A DNA stretch of 64,000 nucleotides, from assembly GCF_000934685.1 (NCBI RefSeq), contig NZ_JYNQ01000001.1:434001-498000 (forward strand), written 5' to 3'. This DNA comes from Lacinutrix sp. Hel_I_90. GTDB lineage: Bacteria; Bacteroidota; Bacteroidia; Flavobacteriales; Flavobacteriaceae. Of this stretch, positions 1 through 8,147 are shown piece after piece; within the stretch, counting starts at the first letter, position 1, and every line of letters begins with the position of its first letter. The notes under the pieces are model-generated. The model made no database searches and was not told the DNA's origin. It saw nothing but the letters and a program-made list of their open reading frames with translations. A program made the position numbers and the translations under genes.

Positions 1-228
1 GACATTTTGTAGTTTGTTTTTCAAAAATTGTAAATAGTCATTGGTAAAAGCACCCTGAATGGTCACATCTGTTATGACCAAATCAAAAATAGTCTCTAAC
101 AATAATTGCTCTACATCCATATAGGTGTTAGCAACTTCATAAGTAACGTCTGGCCTCTCTAGTATTTTTTTTAACAAATAAGAAATCCCATAATCGTCAT
201 GAACAATCAATACCTTTTTAGGTTTCAT
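1..228 (-). CDS. Response regulator receiver domain protein (partial, C-terminus beyond window)
   Basis: The first 76 codons are visible on the minus strand, starting at an ATG at 228 with MKPKKVLIVHDDYGISYLLK. This is the beta1-alpha1 start of a CheY-like receiver: hydrophobic strand, then an acidic pair (D10, D11). After about 50 residues comes FDLVITDVTIQG, whose TD aspartate is the expected phosphoacceptor. The first acidic position, usually DD or ED, is preceded here by His. The output domain lies outside the window, so DNA-binding cannot be told from a stand-alone receiver. Family assignment is secure; the partner kinase is unknown. Confidence 0.8.
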   Translation of the reverse strand, partial: MKPKKVLIVHDDYGISYLLKKILERPDVTYEVANTYMDVEQLLLETIFDLVITDVTIQGAFTNDYLQFLKNKLQNV

Positions 229-560
229 AAATAGCTCTAAATAATTGGCGAATGTATACTTTTTTTTCTTATGTTTTATGCACTGGTAACAAACTCACAA
301 GTCTCATCTGATTTCTTCAACGTACATTTTCTCATGTACTTGATTTTAAATGAAACTAAAAAACACCTCAATATATATTGGTAAAAAACGCTCTGGGCTT
401 AGTTGTTCCAAGAAGGACGCTGGTGTTTGTTCTGATTGACTGACTTTCTTCTTGAGTAAAGAATAATTAATAGTATACTTAAACCCTCGTGAAAAGTACT
501 GATAGAAGAAAAACAAAAAACACCATACGATTGAGTTTCAATCTGGAAGTTTTTAAAAAT
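229..560. other. Intergenic region without recognisable gene
   Basis: I see no coding potential, RNA gene or long repeat here. It holds the promoter region of the minus-strand response regulator on its left side and ends at the terminator of the M36 protease gene. Confidence 0.5.
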
Positions 561-597
561 AAAAAAGGGATTGGTTTATTTTACCAATCCCTTTTTT
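551..597 (-). terminator. Rho-independent terminator of the M36 protease gene
   Basis: A 14-bp perfect stem pairs 561-574 with 584-597 (arms AAAAAAGGGATTGG and CCAATCCCTTTTTT). Read on the minus strand it is followed by a T-rich run. It sits just after the protease stop codon at 616. Confidence 0.85.
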
Positions 598-615
598 ATT
601 AAAAATTAAAGCACT

Positions 616-3600
616 CTAGTTCTTAATAATTCGTTTAGTGCTTTGTAAACCATTGTTTTCAACAGAAACAAAATAAAGACCAGAAGCTAGTTGACTTAAA
701 TCAACACTTATTTTAGTAGACTCCATTGTTTTAACAGCTATTTCTTTAGAGAAATTTCTACCTAAAACATCATAAACCGAGACATTAGCATTATCTAAAG
801 CTTGAGAAGCTTGAATAAAAACAACATCACTTGTTGGGTTTGGATAGATTGAAAAGCCTTCAATATTCATATCTTTTACCGATAGAGACGGACTAATAAG
901 TACAGCCTGTTTTTTACTGTCTGAGAAGCTATTACCAGTCACTGTATTTTCAATTACTGCTGCAGCATGATCTGTTAAAGAAACATTATCAATGTACCAA
1001 CCATCGCCACCAACTGCTGCATCCGTTTCAAATTTAAATCTAATTTGTATGGTCCCAGGAAAATCTGTTAATGGTATAGTACTTGTTGTAATGCAACCAT
1101 TACTATTTCCAGAAAAAGCAGGTGTTGAAGGATTATCATTTACATAACCATTATAACCGTTTGAATCAAAATAAGCAGCTAAATCGGTCCATGTGGCACC
1201 ACCATCATTAGTGATTTCAACAAAACCACCATCCCAATTCTCTTCAGTGTTAAAACTATGATTGAAGGATAAAACGGCTACACCATTAAGAATAAAGGGG
1301 TTCAGCGTAATATATCGTAGAGAGTTTGAAGCGATATCACTGCAATAGTAAGACGAGCTTCCGCAAATAGGATCATTGGTAATGGTCCAAGCATTTGGGC
1401 CAGAACCAGACTCCGTCCAGTTTGCAGCGGCATCCATATTATCTTGAAATACACTCATTGGAGCATAGTAGCTTCCGTTTTTTATTCGAGCTTCATAGGT
1501 ATACGTTAAACTGCTTCCAGTTGCCAAGTTAGCAATTGTAGGATAGCTCACCGCATTCGCATTAAAGGCTCCGCTATTACTTGCAGAGTTAGCGACATAA
1601 TCTAGAGTTACATTACTAAAATTACTTGCTACGTTAACATCTGTATCTTCATTACAATTGTCGATAAATATAGAAAAAGCAACAGTATCTCCCTCATTTG
1701 CAATGTTCACATCGGATGCATTTGATACTCTAACCCCTAAGTCTGTAGGTAAATCGTAAGCTTCGGCGCCATCTGCTCTTGAAGCAGAACTACCTTGAGA
1801 AGCACTAAATCCAAGACCTCGTCTTGCAAAAACTTCCCAAATAGCACAACGATAAGCCCCATCATATAGTAATTCGTCAGCTGCTAAAATAGCATCTCTT
1901 CCATCAACAAAACCAGGGCTACAAGGTTGTAATTTTAAGCCTTGAAGCACTAAGTGTAAAGCGATATTGTTACCACCTGTTCCGTTGTACACATCGGCAT
2001 CATAACCTTCTAAATCTATAAGAGTCCAGGTAAGGTCCCAAATCATTGCAGACCAAACGGAGCCTACACCATGTGGTATTGATTCTGTTTTAATAGCATC
2101 GTAGGTGTGCGGATTTATAGTCATATCATTCGAGTATGGGAAGCTACGAATACCAGTACCAGAGGTTGGTTCACCACCAGCATAAGTTCCAATTCCACGA
2201 GAATCTGCGCCAGTATCTCCTAATTCAATAGTTAGCATTAATCCAAACCAATCTGACCAACCTTCGCCCATTTGCTCTTCATTTTGTAAACATCCTGAAT
2301 TTCCTGGCCCACCAGCCAAACGTGTCGAAATACCGTGGCCGTATTCATGGGCTACAATACCATTATCAAAATCACCATCCAAAGCTGGTTGCGAAAAAGC
2401 TTGAAGTGTCACAGACACACCAGGTAGTTGTGCTTTAATGGTCGCGCCGTCTGCTTGACTAATCATAATTACAGGAATGGTAACAGAAGCGCCATTAGCA
2501 CCAGGCCCCATATTAATTACGCCTGTTGTATTATTTACAACCACAACAGCAATAGCTCCTGCATTTTGAGCATTCAATGCTTTTAATCCAAATTCACAAC
2601 TACCACGATCTACAACCGCAATATTTCCACTAATAGCAGCACCATTAACCAAAGCACTACAACCCTCATTAGGATTTACGAGCACTAAATTACCGGTTAC
2701 ATTATATGAACTGGCTCCAAATTGCGCACTAGCAGAACCATATGTCCCAGCAATTACTGAAGGGCTATTCACACTAAAACTGGTTGAAGTACCACCACCA
2801 GTCCATAAGTACATTTGCATACGACCGTTACCACCGTCTGCTGGCGTAGAAAAATTGGCGTTATTTGTTCCATTACCATCTTGAGCATCGGCAATCACAT
2901 AATCACCTCCAACACCACCTTTTCCGTAGTTGTTTTCTTGGAAATTTCCAGCAGGCTCATCAAATCCATACTGATAATAAACATCATGCATAATATTGTT
3001 CCAATAAAACAAATTGGTTATTGCGGCGTCTTGTTGCGCCAGTGGTTCGTTGGTCGGGCTGTAAGGGAAGTCAAAGATTAAACTTGCTCCACCATCTGGA
3101 GCATAGCCAAAACCGTTATTGGCATCAACATCTTCCTGTGCGTATACATTATTACCTCTGGTAATTGTATATTCGGCCCCAGTGATACCATTGGTATCAT
3201 GCCACCCGTAAGGAGAGGCCGTTATATTTTCAGGGTCAGTAACCAAAACGCGTGTACCATGATTAGGACTCTCTGTTGGCATAGGAAACACATTGTACCC
3301 AGAAGCTAAACTGGTACTTGCTGTGTTGGTTTTGAATAAATTGAAGTGTGATGTTTCGCCTTCATGTTTATGAGCCCGTAGTGATTTATTTGATTCATGG
3401 TTGGTATCGAAATTACAGCTTATAACTTGATCAGAAACTGATAATATTCCGCCAGTAACGGCATCTACTTTAAGATTCCATATATGTTTAGTGTCTAAAG
3501 TAGCTATAATTACTTCCCAAGCGAGTAGTAATTTTTTACTCTCATGCTTAGTAAAAACTAGCTTAACAGGAATGTCTTCTCTTGAAATAGCTTCATTGGA

Positions 3601-4050
3601 AAACACATAATTATTACCATCCTGACTTTTAGTTTTTAAGGTTTTATTTGTGTTGAGCTTCAAATAAGACAAGACATTAAAAACGGCTTGACTTGACGAT
3701 AAAGCAGGGGTCACCGTGTTCACCTTTTCTGAAGTACGAGTAATTAACGTATTACTAAAATAGGCAATCTTATTGTTTTTAACAGCCATACTTGAAATGG
3801 CATTCCTTACAGGAACACCCTGTATTTTCTGGCCTAAATAGACATGTGTAATACCTGTATTTTTGGCGATATACTCATAATCTACAAAAAGGCCACTGAG
3901 ATCTTTGTCGTTTAAACTAAATTGTTTTTGTTTTAAATAATCTAGAATTTGATCGCCATGAGGTGACGATTTTAAATCGTTTTGTGAAAACACGAAACAA
4001 AAATTGAAAAGTGCTAAAAGCACTAGGTAGGAGCGGTAGTTTTTAAACAT
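616..4050 (-). CDS. T9SS-exported M36 (fungalysin) family metalloprotease
   Basis: This 1144-residue protein has a signal peptide (cleavage near VFSQ, residue 23), an N-terminal FTP/PepSY-type propeptide to about residue 210, and an M36 catalytic domain. The zinc site is visible: HEYGH (H568, E569, H572) plus the downstream glutamate E596 in MGEGWSDW. A protease-associated (PA) domain is inserted at roughly 430-555, before the active site. After the catalytic domain come a DUF11-like beta domain (about 780-850), a jelly-roll/MAM-like domain (about 870-1040) and a C-terminal T9SS type A sorting domain (IYPNPTSD ... GLYFVSV ... KRIIKN). By family, it is an extracellular zinc endopeptidase activated by propeptide removal and released or anchored through T9SS. 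It is transcribed alone and ends in a strong terminator. Confidence 0.93.
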   Translation of the reverse strand: MFKNYRSYLVLLALFNFCFVFSQNDLKSSPHGDQILDYLKQKQFSLNDKDLSGLFVDYEYIAKNTGITHVYLGQKIQGVPVRNAISSMAVKNNKIAYFSNTLITRTSEKVNTVTPALSSSQAVFNVLSYLKLNTNKTLKTKSQDGNNYVFSNEAISREDIPVKLVFTKHESKKLLLAWEVIIATLDTKHIWNLKVDAVTGGILSVSDQVISCNFDTNHESNKSLRAHKHEGETSHFNLFKTNTASTSLASGYNVFPMPTESPNHGTRVLVTDPENITASPYGWHDTNGITGAEYTITRGNNVYAQEDVDANNGFGYAPDGGASLIFDFPYSPTNEPLAQQDAAITNLFYWNNIMHDVYYQYGFDEPAGNFQENNYGKGGVGGDYVIADAQDGNGTNNANFSTPADGGNGRMQMYLWTGGGTSTSFSVNSPSVIAGTYGSASAQFGASSYNVTGNLVLVNPNEGCSALVNGAAISGNIAVVDRGSCEFGLKALNAQNAGAIAVVVVNNTTGVINMGPGANGASVTIPVIMISQADGATIKAQLPGVSVTLQAFSQPALDGDFDNGIVAHEYGHGISTRLAGGPGNSGCLQNEEQMGEGWSDWFGLMLTIELGDTGADSRGIGTYAGGEPTSGTGIRSFPYSNDMTINPHTYDAIKTESIPHGVGSVWSAMIWDLTWTLIDLEGYDADVYNGTGGNNIALHLVLQGLKLQPCSPGFVDGRDAILAADELLYDGAYRCAIWEVFARRGLGFSASQGSSASRADGAEAYDLPTDLGVRVSNASDVNIANEGDTVAFSIFIDNCNEDTDVNVASNFSNVTLDYVANSASNSGAFNANAVSYPTIANLATGSSLTYTYEARIKNGSYYAPMSVFQDNMDAAANWTESGSGPNAWTITNDPICGSSSYYCSDIASNSLRYITLNPFILNGVAVLSFNHSFNTEENWDGGFVEITNDGGATWTDLAAYFDSNGYNGYVNDNPSTPAFSGNSNGCITTSTIPLTDFPGTIQIRFKFETDAAVGGDGWYIDNVSLTDHAAAVIENTVTGNSFSDSKKQAVLISPSLSVKDMNIEGFSIYPNPTSDVVFIQASQALDNANVSVYDVLGRNFSKEIAVKTMESTKISVDLSQLASGLYFVSVENNGLQSTKRIIKN

Positions 4051-4082
4051 TAGCGATGATTTTAAAATTTTATTTATTTTTG

Positions 4083-4090
4083 CAAGTATA
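4083..4090 (-). promoter_or_regulatory. Possible -7 box of the M36 protease gene
   Basis: The minus strand reads TATACTTG, one mismatch from the Bacteroidota -7 consensus TAnnTTTG, 33 bases before the start codon. No clear -33 element is visible. Confidence 0.3.
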
Positions 4091-4543
4091 GCTAAATTAA
4101 CCTTATCATTACGCTATTTTAGTGTAGAATAATTCATTTTTTTAACATTTTAAAGACTAAAACCATTATAACTTAATGATGTCAACTATTCCTAAAAAAC
4201 AGCTATTGGCCTAGTTCTTACTCCAAATGCGTTGTGGTTTTTTTCTTTCTGAAAATTGCTTTAAAAATCTCAAATCCACCTTTAGACTGCAGGGGTCCCT
4301 TTTTAATTCTAAAAGGGTTTTAGTACAATTTGAAAATTTAATTATACTAAGGAAAAAGGTTTAATGTCTTCTTTTTCTATTCTTAATTTTACCTAATTAT
4401 AGCACACAGATGAAATTACATGGCAAGGTCAATTTTTAAATAATTAACTGCTTTCTATAGTTTAATTTTGCACTCTAAAAAAAAGGCAGTCATTCATTAC
4501 CTTTCGTATTGCGAAAAGCCAATCAATTTACCATCTTTGTAGT
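4091..4543. other. Intergenic region between divergent protease and Crp/Fnr genes
   Basis: No gene is seen. A weak hairpin (4297-4303 with 4311-4317, CCCTTTT/AAAAGGG) is present, and a TAATTTTG box at 4463-4470 is a candidate promoter for the Crp/Fnr gene. Confidence 0.45.
4463..4470 (+). promoter_or_regulatory. Candidate -7 box (TAATTTTG) upstream of the Crp/Fnr regulator
   Basis: It matches TAnnTTTG exactly and lies about 74 bases before the start codon at 4544. No convincing -33 element was found, so the call rests on the -7 match alone. Confidence 0.35.
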
Positions 4544-5122
4544 ATGCATCCTTCAATCACCAAGCACATTACTAATCATATTAGTCCAACAGCGCCTGCC
4601 ATAAGGCTATTTACTTCGGCGTTAAATGAAGTTTTAGTTAAAAAAGGTGCTTTTTTACTAAAACCAGAGACTTCTGTAAAGCACGAATATTTTGTTGTAA
4701 AAGGATGTTTAAAGGCTTATTATATAGATGATAAAGGGAATAGACACATCATTCAATTTGCTGAAGAAAATTGGTGGATTGGTGATTTTGATGCCTTTTA
4801 CAATCAAGGTCCTTCAAAAATATATATTGAAGCAATAGAAGACGCTCAATTACTATCCATTAATTATGATAGCCTTCAAAAAATTTACGCGGAAGCCCCT
4901 ATTTTTGAGCGTTATTTTAGAATTTTAATCACTAGTGCTTTCATTGCTCAACGGAAACGAATTTTGTCTGCACAAGAAAAAAACACACAAGAACGTTATC
5001 TCGAGTTCTGTACCACCTATCCTAATATAGAAGACAGAGTAACAAATTATGACATTGCGAACTATTTAGGGGTCACTCCAGAAAACTTAAGTAGGGTTAG
5101 AAAAAAGTTAAAGCTATCCTAA
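4544..5122 (+). CDS. Crp/Fnr family transcriptional regulator
   Basis: This 192-residue protein has the length of the small Bacteroidota Crp/Fnr proteins. Residues about 30-125 form a cyclic-nucleotide-binding-like beta barrel (EYFVVKGCLKAYYIDDKGN, followed by ENWWIGDFDAF). The C-terminus (about 150-192) is a helix-turn-helix of Crp type: TNYDIANYLGVTPENLSRVR, with the recognition helix at PENLSRVRKK. No cysteine cluster for an Fe-S sensor is present, so this is not an O2-sensing Fnr in the classical sense; the ligand is unknown. It lies 72 bases upstream of an Old Yellow Enzyme gene on the same strand. Family members in this position commonly activate neighbouring stress reductases, which is an inference here. 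Confidence 0.88.
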   Translation: MHPSITKHITNHISPTAPAIRLFTSALNEVLVKKGAFLLKPETSVKHEYFVVKGCLKAYYIDDKGNRHIIQFAEENWWIGDFDAFYNQGPSKIYIEAIEDAQLLSINYDSLQKIYAEAPIFERYFRILITSAFIAQRKRILSAQEKNTQERYLEFCTTYPNIEDRVTNYDIANYLGVTPENLSRVRKKLKLS

Positions 5123-5158
5123 TTGATTTAGATCAATACTATTGCTGTTTTAGTGCTG

Positions 5159-5166
5159 TACATTTG
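5159..5166 (+). promoter_or_regulatory. -7 promoter box (TACATTTG) of the reductase cluster
   Basis: It is an exact TAnnTTTG match located 28 bases before the ATG at 5195. It suggests that the ene-reductase cluster has its own promoter rather than only reading through from the Crp/Fnr gene. Confidence 0.45.
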
Positions 5167-5194
5167 TTTGTATTCACAAATTATAAATTAAGAC

Positions 5195-6298
5195 ATGAGC
5201 AAACAACATTTATTAACCCCATATAACAAAAACATTTCCCTAAACAACAGAGTCGTTATGGCACCTATGACGCGCAGTAGAGCAGATAATGCGGGTCACA
5301 TACCAACAGATGATTTACATGGTTTGTATTACGAGCAACGCGCATCGGCAGGTTTAATTATTACAGAAGGCTCGCAAGTGTCTACCCAAGCTGTAGGATA
5401 TATAAATACACCAGGTATTTATTCAGACCAGCAAGTTGAAGGTTGGAAAAAAGTAACCAAACGGGTCCATGATAAAGGTGGAAAAATCTTTATTCAATTA
5501 TGGCATGTTGGACGCATGTCTCACCCTGATTTTCATAACGGCACGTTACCATTATCGGCTTCAGCTATAAACCCAAACGCTAAATCCTATACTCCAGAAG
5601 GGTTTAAAGATACGGTTACACCTAAAGAAATGACTGTTGAAGAGATTAAAACAACGGTTAAAGATTTTCAAAAAGCAGCTGCAAATGCAGTAGAAGCAGG
5701 TTTTGACGGCGTAGAAATACATTCTTCTAATGGCTATTTGTTCCATCAATTTTTTAATGGTTCCTCTAATAAGCGAACAGATGACTACGGCGGAAGCATT
5801 GAAAACAAAACGCGTTTCTTCTTTGAAGTCCTAGATGCCATGAAAGAAGTCATTCCACAGGAAAAAATAGGCGCTCGCTTTAATCCCTCGTTAGATGGTT
5901 TATTTGGTATGACTATGGATGAAGACACTATCCCCACCTTTGAATACCTTATAAAAAAATTAAACGATTATAATTTAGCCTATGTGCATCTTTCTGAACC
6001 CTTTTCAGATGTTTCAGAAATACCCTATGCTGTGAGGGAAATCGCTAAACATTTCCGTCCGTTATACAACGGAACATTAATGATTAACACCGCCTTTGAT
6101 CAAGAAAAAGGAAATAAAGTTATCCAGGAAGGCCATGCCGATTTAGTCGCCTACGGTAAGCCGTACATCTCTAACCCGGATTTAGTGGAACGCTTTGAAA
6201 ATAACTTGGGTCTTGCAGAATGGGATGACGATACGTTCTACACCACAGGAGCTAAAGGGTATACAGATTATCCAAAAGCCTCTAAAGAAACTGTTTAA
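5195..6298 (+). CDS. Alkene reductase, Old Yellow Enzyme family (NemA-like)
   Basis: This 367-residue protein spans a full OYE TIM barrel. Visible landmarks are the FMN-site start NRVVMAPMTRSRA, the strand QLWHVGRMSHPDF, and the substrate-binding pair in HSSNGYLFHQFF (H176 and N179, the His/Asn arrangement of yeast OYE1 rather than the His/His of PETN reductase). DDYGGSIENKTRF and the C-terminal phosphate-binding strand (LVAYGKPYISNPDLVERF) follow. By family it is an FMN-dependent, NAD(P)H-driven reductase of activated C=C bonds, N-ethylmaleimide, quinones or nitro-compounds in the cytosol. It heads a cluster with a broken osmC and an alcohol/aldehyde reductase, consistent with detoxification of electrophiles, probably under the adjacent Crp/Fnr regulator. 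Confidence 0.93.
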   Translation: MSKQHLLTPYNKNISLNNRVVMAPMTRSRADNAGHIPTDDLHGLYYEQRASAGLIITEGSQVSTQAVGYINTPGIYSDQQVEGWKKVTKRVHDKGGKIFIQLWHVGRMSHPDFHNGTLPLSASAINPNAKSYTPEGFKDTVTPKEMTVEEIKTTVKDFQKAAANAVEAGFDGVEIHSSNGYLFHQFFNGSSNKRTDDYGGSIENKTRFFFEVLDAMKEVIPQEKIGARFNPSLDGLFGMTMDEDTIPTFEYLIKKLNDYNLAYVHLSEPFSDVSEIPYAVREIAKHFRPLYNGTLMINTAFDQEKGNKVIQEGHADLVAYGKPYISNPDLVERFENNLGLAEWDDDTFYTTGAKGYTDYPKASKETV

Positions 6299-6312
6299 CT
6301 TAAAAACACAGG

Positions 6313-6716
6313 ATGACCTTTACAAGAAAAGCAAATGCAGAATGGAAAGGCAGTGGTAAAGCAGGACAAGGAAGGCTCACTACTGGAAGTAAAGTTCTCA
6401 ATAAAACACAGTATTTGTTTCACACGGATTAAAGGTGGAGCGCAAGGAGCCAATCCTTAAGAATTAATTGGGGCAGCACATGCCAGTTGTATTGCTATGC
6501 AATTCATAATCTTGCTAAACGAAGCTGATTTTACAGCAACAGGTTTAGAGGTTGATAAAGCGTTACTTTTGAAGACGGTACCATCACAAAATTTAGCTTA
6601 AACCTAGAAGGAGCGATACAAAATATTGATGCAGAACAATTTCAGCAAATAGCACATACAGCTAAAGAAGTATGTCTGTATCTAAAGTATTAAATACAGC
6701 ATTGAATGATAAGTAA
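6313..6716 (+). pseudogene. osmC: Decayed OsmC/Ohr-type peroxiredoxin gene
   Basis: Translation in pieces recovers an OsmC protein. ATG at 6313 gives MTFTRKANAEWKGSGKAGQG, then LTTGSKVLNKTQYLFHT, after which an in-frame stop appears. In shifted frames the same family continues: KGGAQGANP, a TAA stop where the family has a Glu codon, then ELIGAAHASCIAMQFIILL with the conserved region of the first catalytic Cys, then VTFEDGTITKFSLNLEG. Finally, after another shift, comes PVSKVLNTALNDK, next to the second catalytic Cys. At least three frame changes and two premature stops disrupt it. The layout matches E. coli OsmC end to end, so this is a full-length gene inactivated by small lesions. It lies between the OYE and alcohol dehydrogenase genes. 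Confidence 0.85.
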
Positions 6717-6735
6717 CCTTAAAAAACAGATAATT

Positions 6736-7791
6736 ATGGCAACGACAACAATAAAAGCATATGGTGCAACAGCAGCAACAGCCGATTTAAAACCTTTAGA
6801 CATACAAAGAAGAGCAGTAGGGACTGGCGATGTCAAAATTGATATTACCTATTGTGGTGTGTGTCATAGTGATATACATACTGTGAGAAATGACTGGAAA
6901 GGATCAAACTATCCAGTGGTCCCAGGACACGAAATTATTGGTCGCGTAGTAGAAGTTGGTAATGGGGTCAATAACTACAAAGTAGGCGATGTAGTAGGCG
7001 TAGGGTGTATGGTAGATTCTTGCCAAACCTGTTCCTCTTGCGAGCAAGATTTAGAACAATTTTGCGAAAAAGGAGCCACATTTACGTATAATAGTCCGGA
7101 TAAACATATTGAAGGCATACAAACGTATGGTGGCTATTCAACGTCAGTCGTTGTAGATGAAAAATTTGTACTCCGTATTCCAGAACATTTAGATGAAGCA
7201 GCAACGGCTCCTTTATTATGTGCAGGTGTGACAACCTGGTCACCATTAAGTCACTGGAAAGTGAAAAAAGGAGACAAAGTAGGCGTGATTGGTTTAGGCG
7301 GATTAGGGCATATGGGCGTTAAATTTGCCAATGCATTAGGTGCACATGTAGTAATGATTACAACATCGCCAGAAAAAGGACAAGATGCTAAACGTTTAGG
7401 CGCTCATGACGTTTTAGTCTCTAAAGATCAAGATGAAATGAAAAAACACAAAGGAAGTTTCGATTTCATTTTAAATACCATTCCTGTAGGTCATGAAATG
7501 GATCCCTACTTAGGATTACTTAAAATTGATGCAACCATGGTTTTAGTTGGGGCAGTGGAGCCTTTAAAACCATTTCATGGTGGAAGCATCATTATGGGAC
7601 GTAAGCGAATTGCGGGCTCTTTAATTGGCGGTATTAAAGAAACACAAGAGATGTTAGATTTTTGTGGAGAACATAATATTACAAGTGATATTGAGCTTAT
7701 AGACATGCAAGATATAAACGCAGCTTATGAGCGTGTTACCAATAATGATGTTAAATATCGGTTTGTAATTGATATGAAATCTTTGAAATAA
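6736..7791 (+). CDS. Zinc-dependent NAD(P) alcohol dehydrogenase / aldehyde reductase (YahK/CAD type)
   Basis: The preferred start is the ATG at 6736 (MATTTIKAYGA), giving 351 residues; an in-frame ATG at 6706 lies inside the osmC remnant and is unlikely. The medium-chain dehydrogenase pattern is complete. The catalytic zinc ligands are in CGVCHSDIHTVRNDW and PGHEIIGRVVEVG. The four-Cys structural zinc site is CQTCSSCEQDLEQFC, and the Rossmann nucleotide motif is GLGGLGHMGVKFA. The family (E. coli YahK, cinnamyl alcohol dehydrogenases) mostly reduces aldehydes with NADPH. Placed after the OYE gene, it likely handles aldehydes formed under oxidative or electrophile stress. A strong terminator follows. 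Confidence 0.9.
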   Translation: MATTTIKAYGATAATADLKPLDIQRRAVGTGDVKIDITYCGVCHSDIHTVRNDWKGSNYPVVPGHEIIGRVVEVGNGVNNYKVGDVVGVGCMVDSCQTCSSCEQDLEQFCEKGATFTYNSPDKHIEGIQTYGGYSTSVVVDEKFVLRIPEHLDEAATAPLLCAGVTTWSPLSHWKVKKGDKVGVIGLGGLGHMGVKFANALGAHVVMITTSPEKGQDAKRLGAHDVLVSKDQDEMKKHKGSFDFILNTIPVGHEMDPYLGLLKIDATMVLVGAVEPLKPFHGGSIIMGRKRIAGSLIGGIKETQEMLDFCGEHNITSDIELIDMQDINAAYERVTNNDVKYRFVIDMKSLK

Positions 7792-7816
7792 CAGTATTCT
7801 TCTAAATCTCATTAAG

Positions 7817-7855
7817 AACAGCATCTAATTTTTTTTAGATGCTGTTTTTGTTTTT
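7817..7855 (+). terminator. Rho-independent terminator after the alcohol dehydrogenase
   Basis: An 11-bp perfect stem (7817-7827 AACAGCATCTA with 7836-7846) is followed by a T-rich run. It closes the reductase cluster. Confidence 0.85.
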
Positions 7856-8147
7856 ATAGTACCCTTTTGAAAAATGAGTGCTATTAGTCCCTAATTATTA
7901 AATAAAGTCTGCTAGTAAATGCTTTCTTTATCCTCACGCTTTAAGCACTTAAAACGATTTAAAAAGAAAGACGGTACTTGTTGATTCTTAAAACCTTGTC
8001 TCTGATTTTTGAAAAGGCTTTCTTTTATTAATTCAATAAAAAATGGCTTGAAAAATTACAATTAACTCAAAATATTAACTATATTAGTCAGGTAAATTGT
8101 GCGTTTTGTTGTTTTTAGATTAATTAATTAATTTTAAAACCATTAAA
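7856..8147. other. Leader region of the secreted esterase gene
   Basis: No gene is seen between the terminator and the ATG at 8148. The last 100 bases are AT-rich and probably hold the esterase promoter, but I cannot point to an exact TAnnTTTG box. Confidence 0.4.

Noticed and set aside
2815-3081. Open frame opposite the M36 protease gene
   Set aside because: It is antisense to a well-supported coding region and has no family features.
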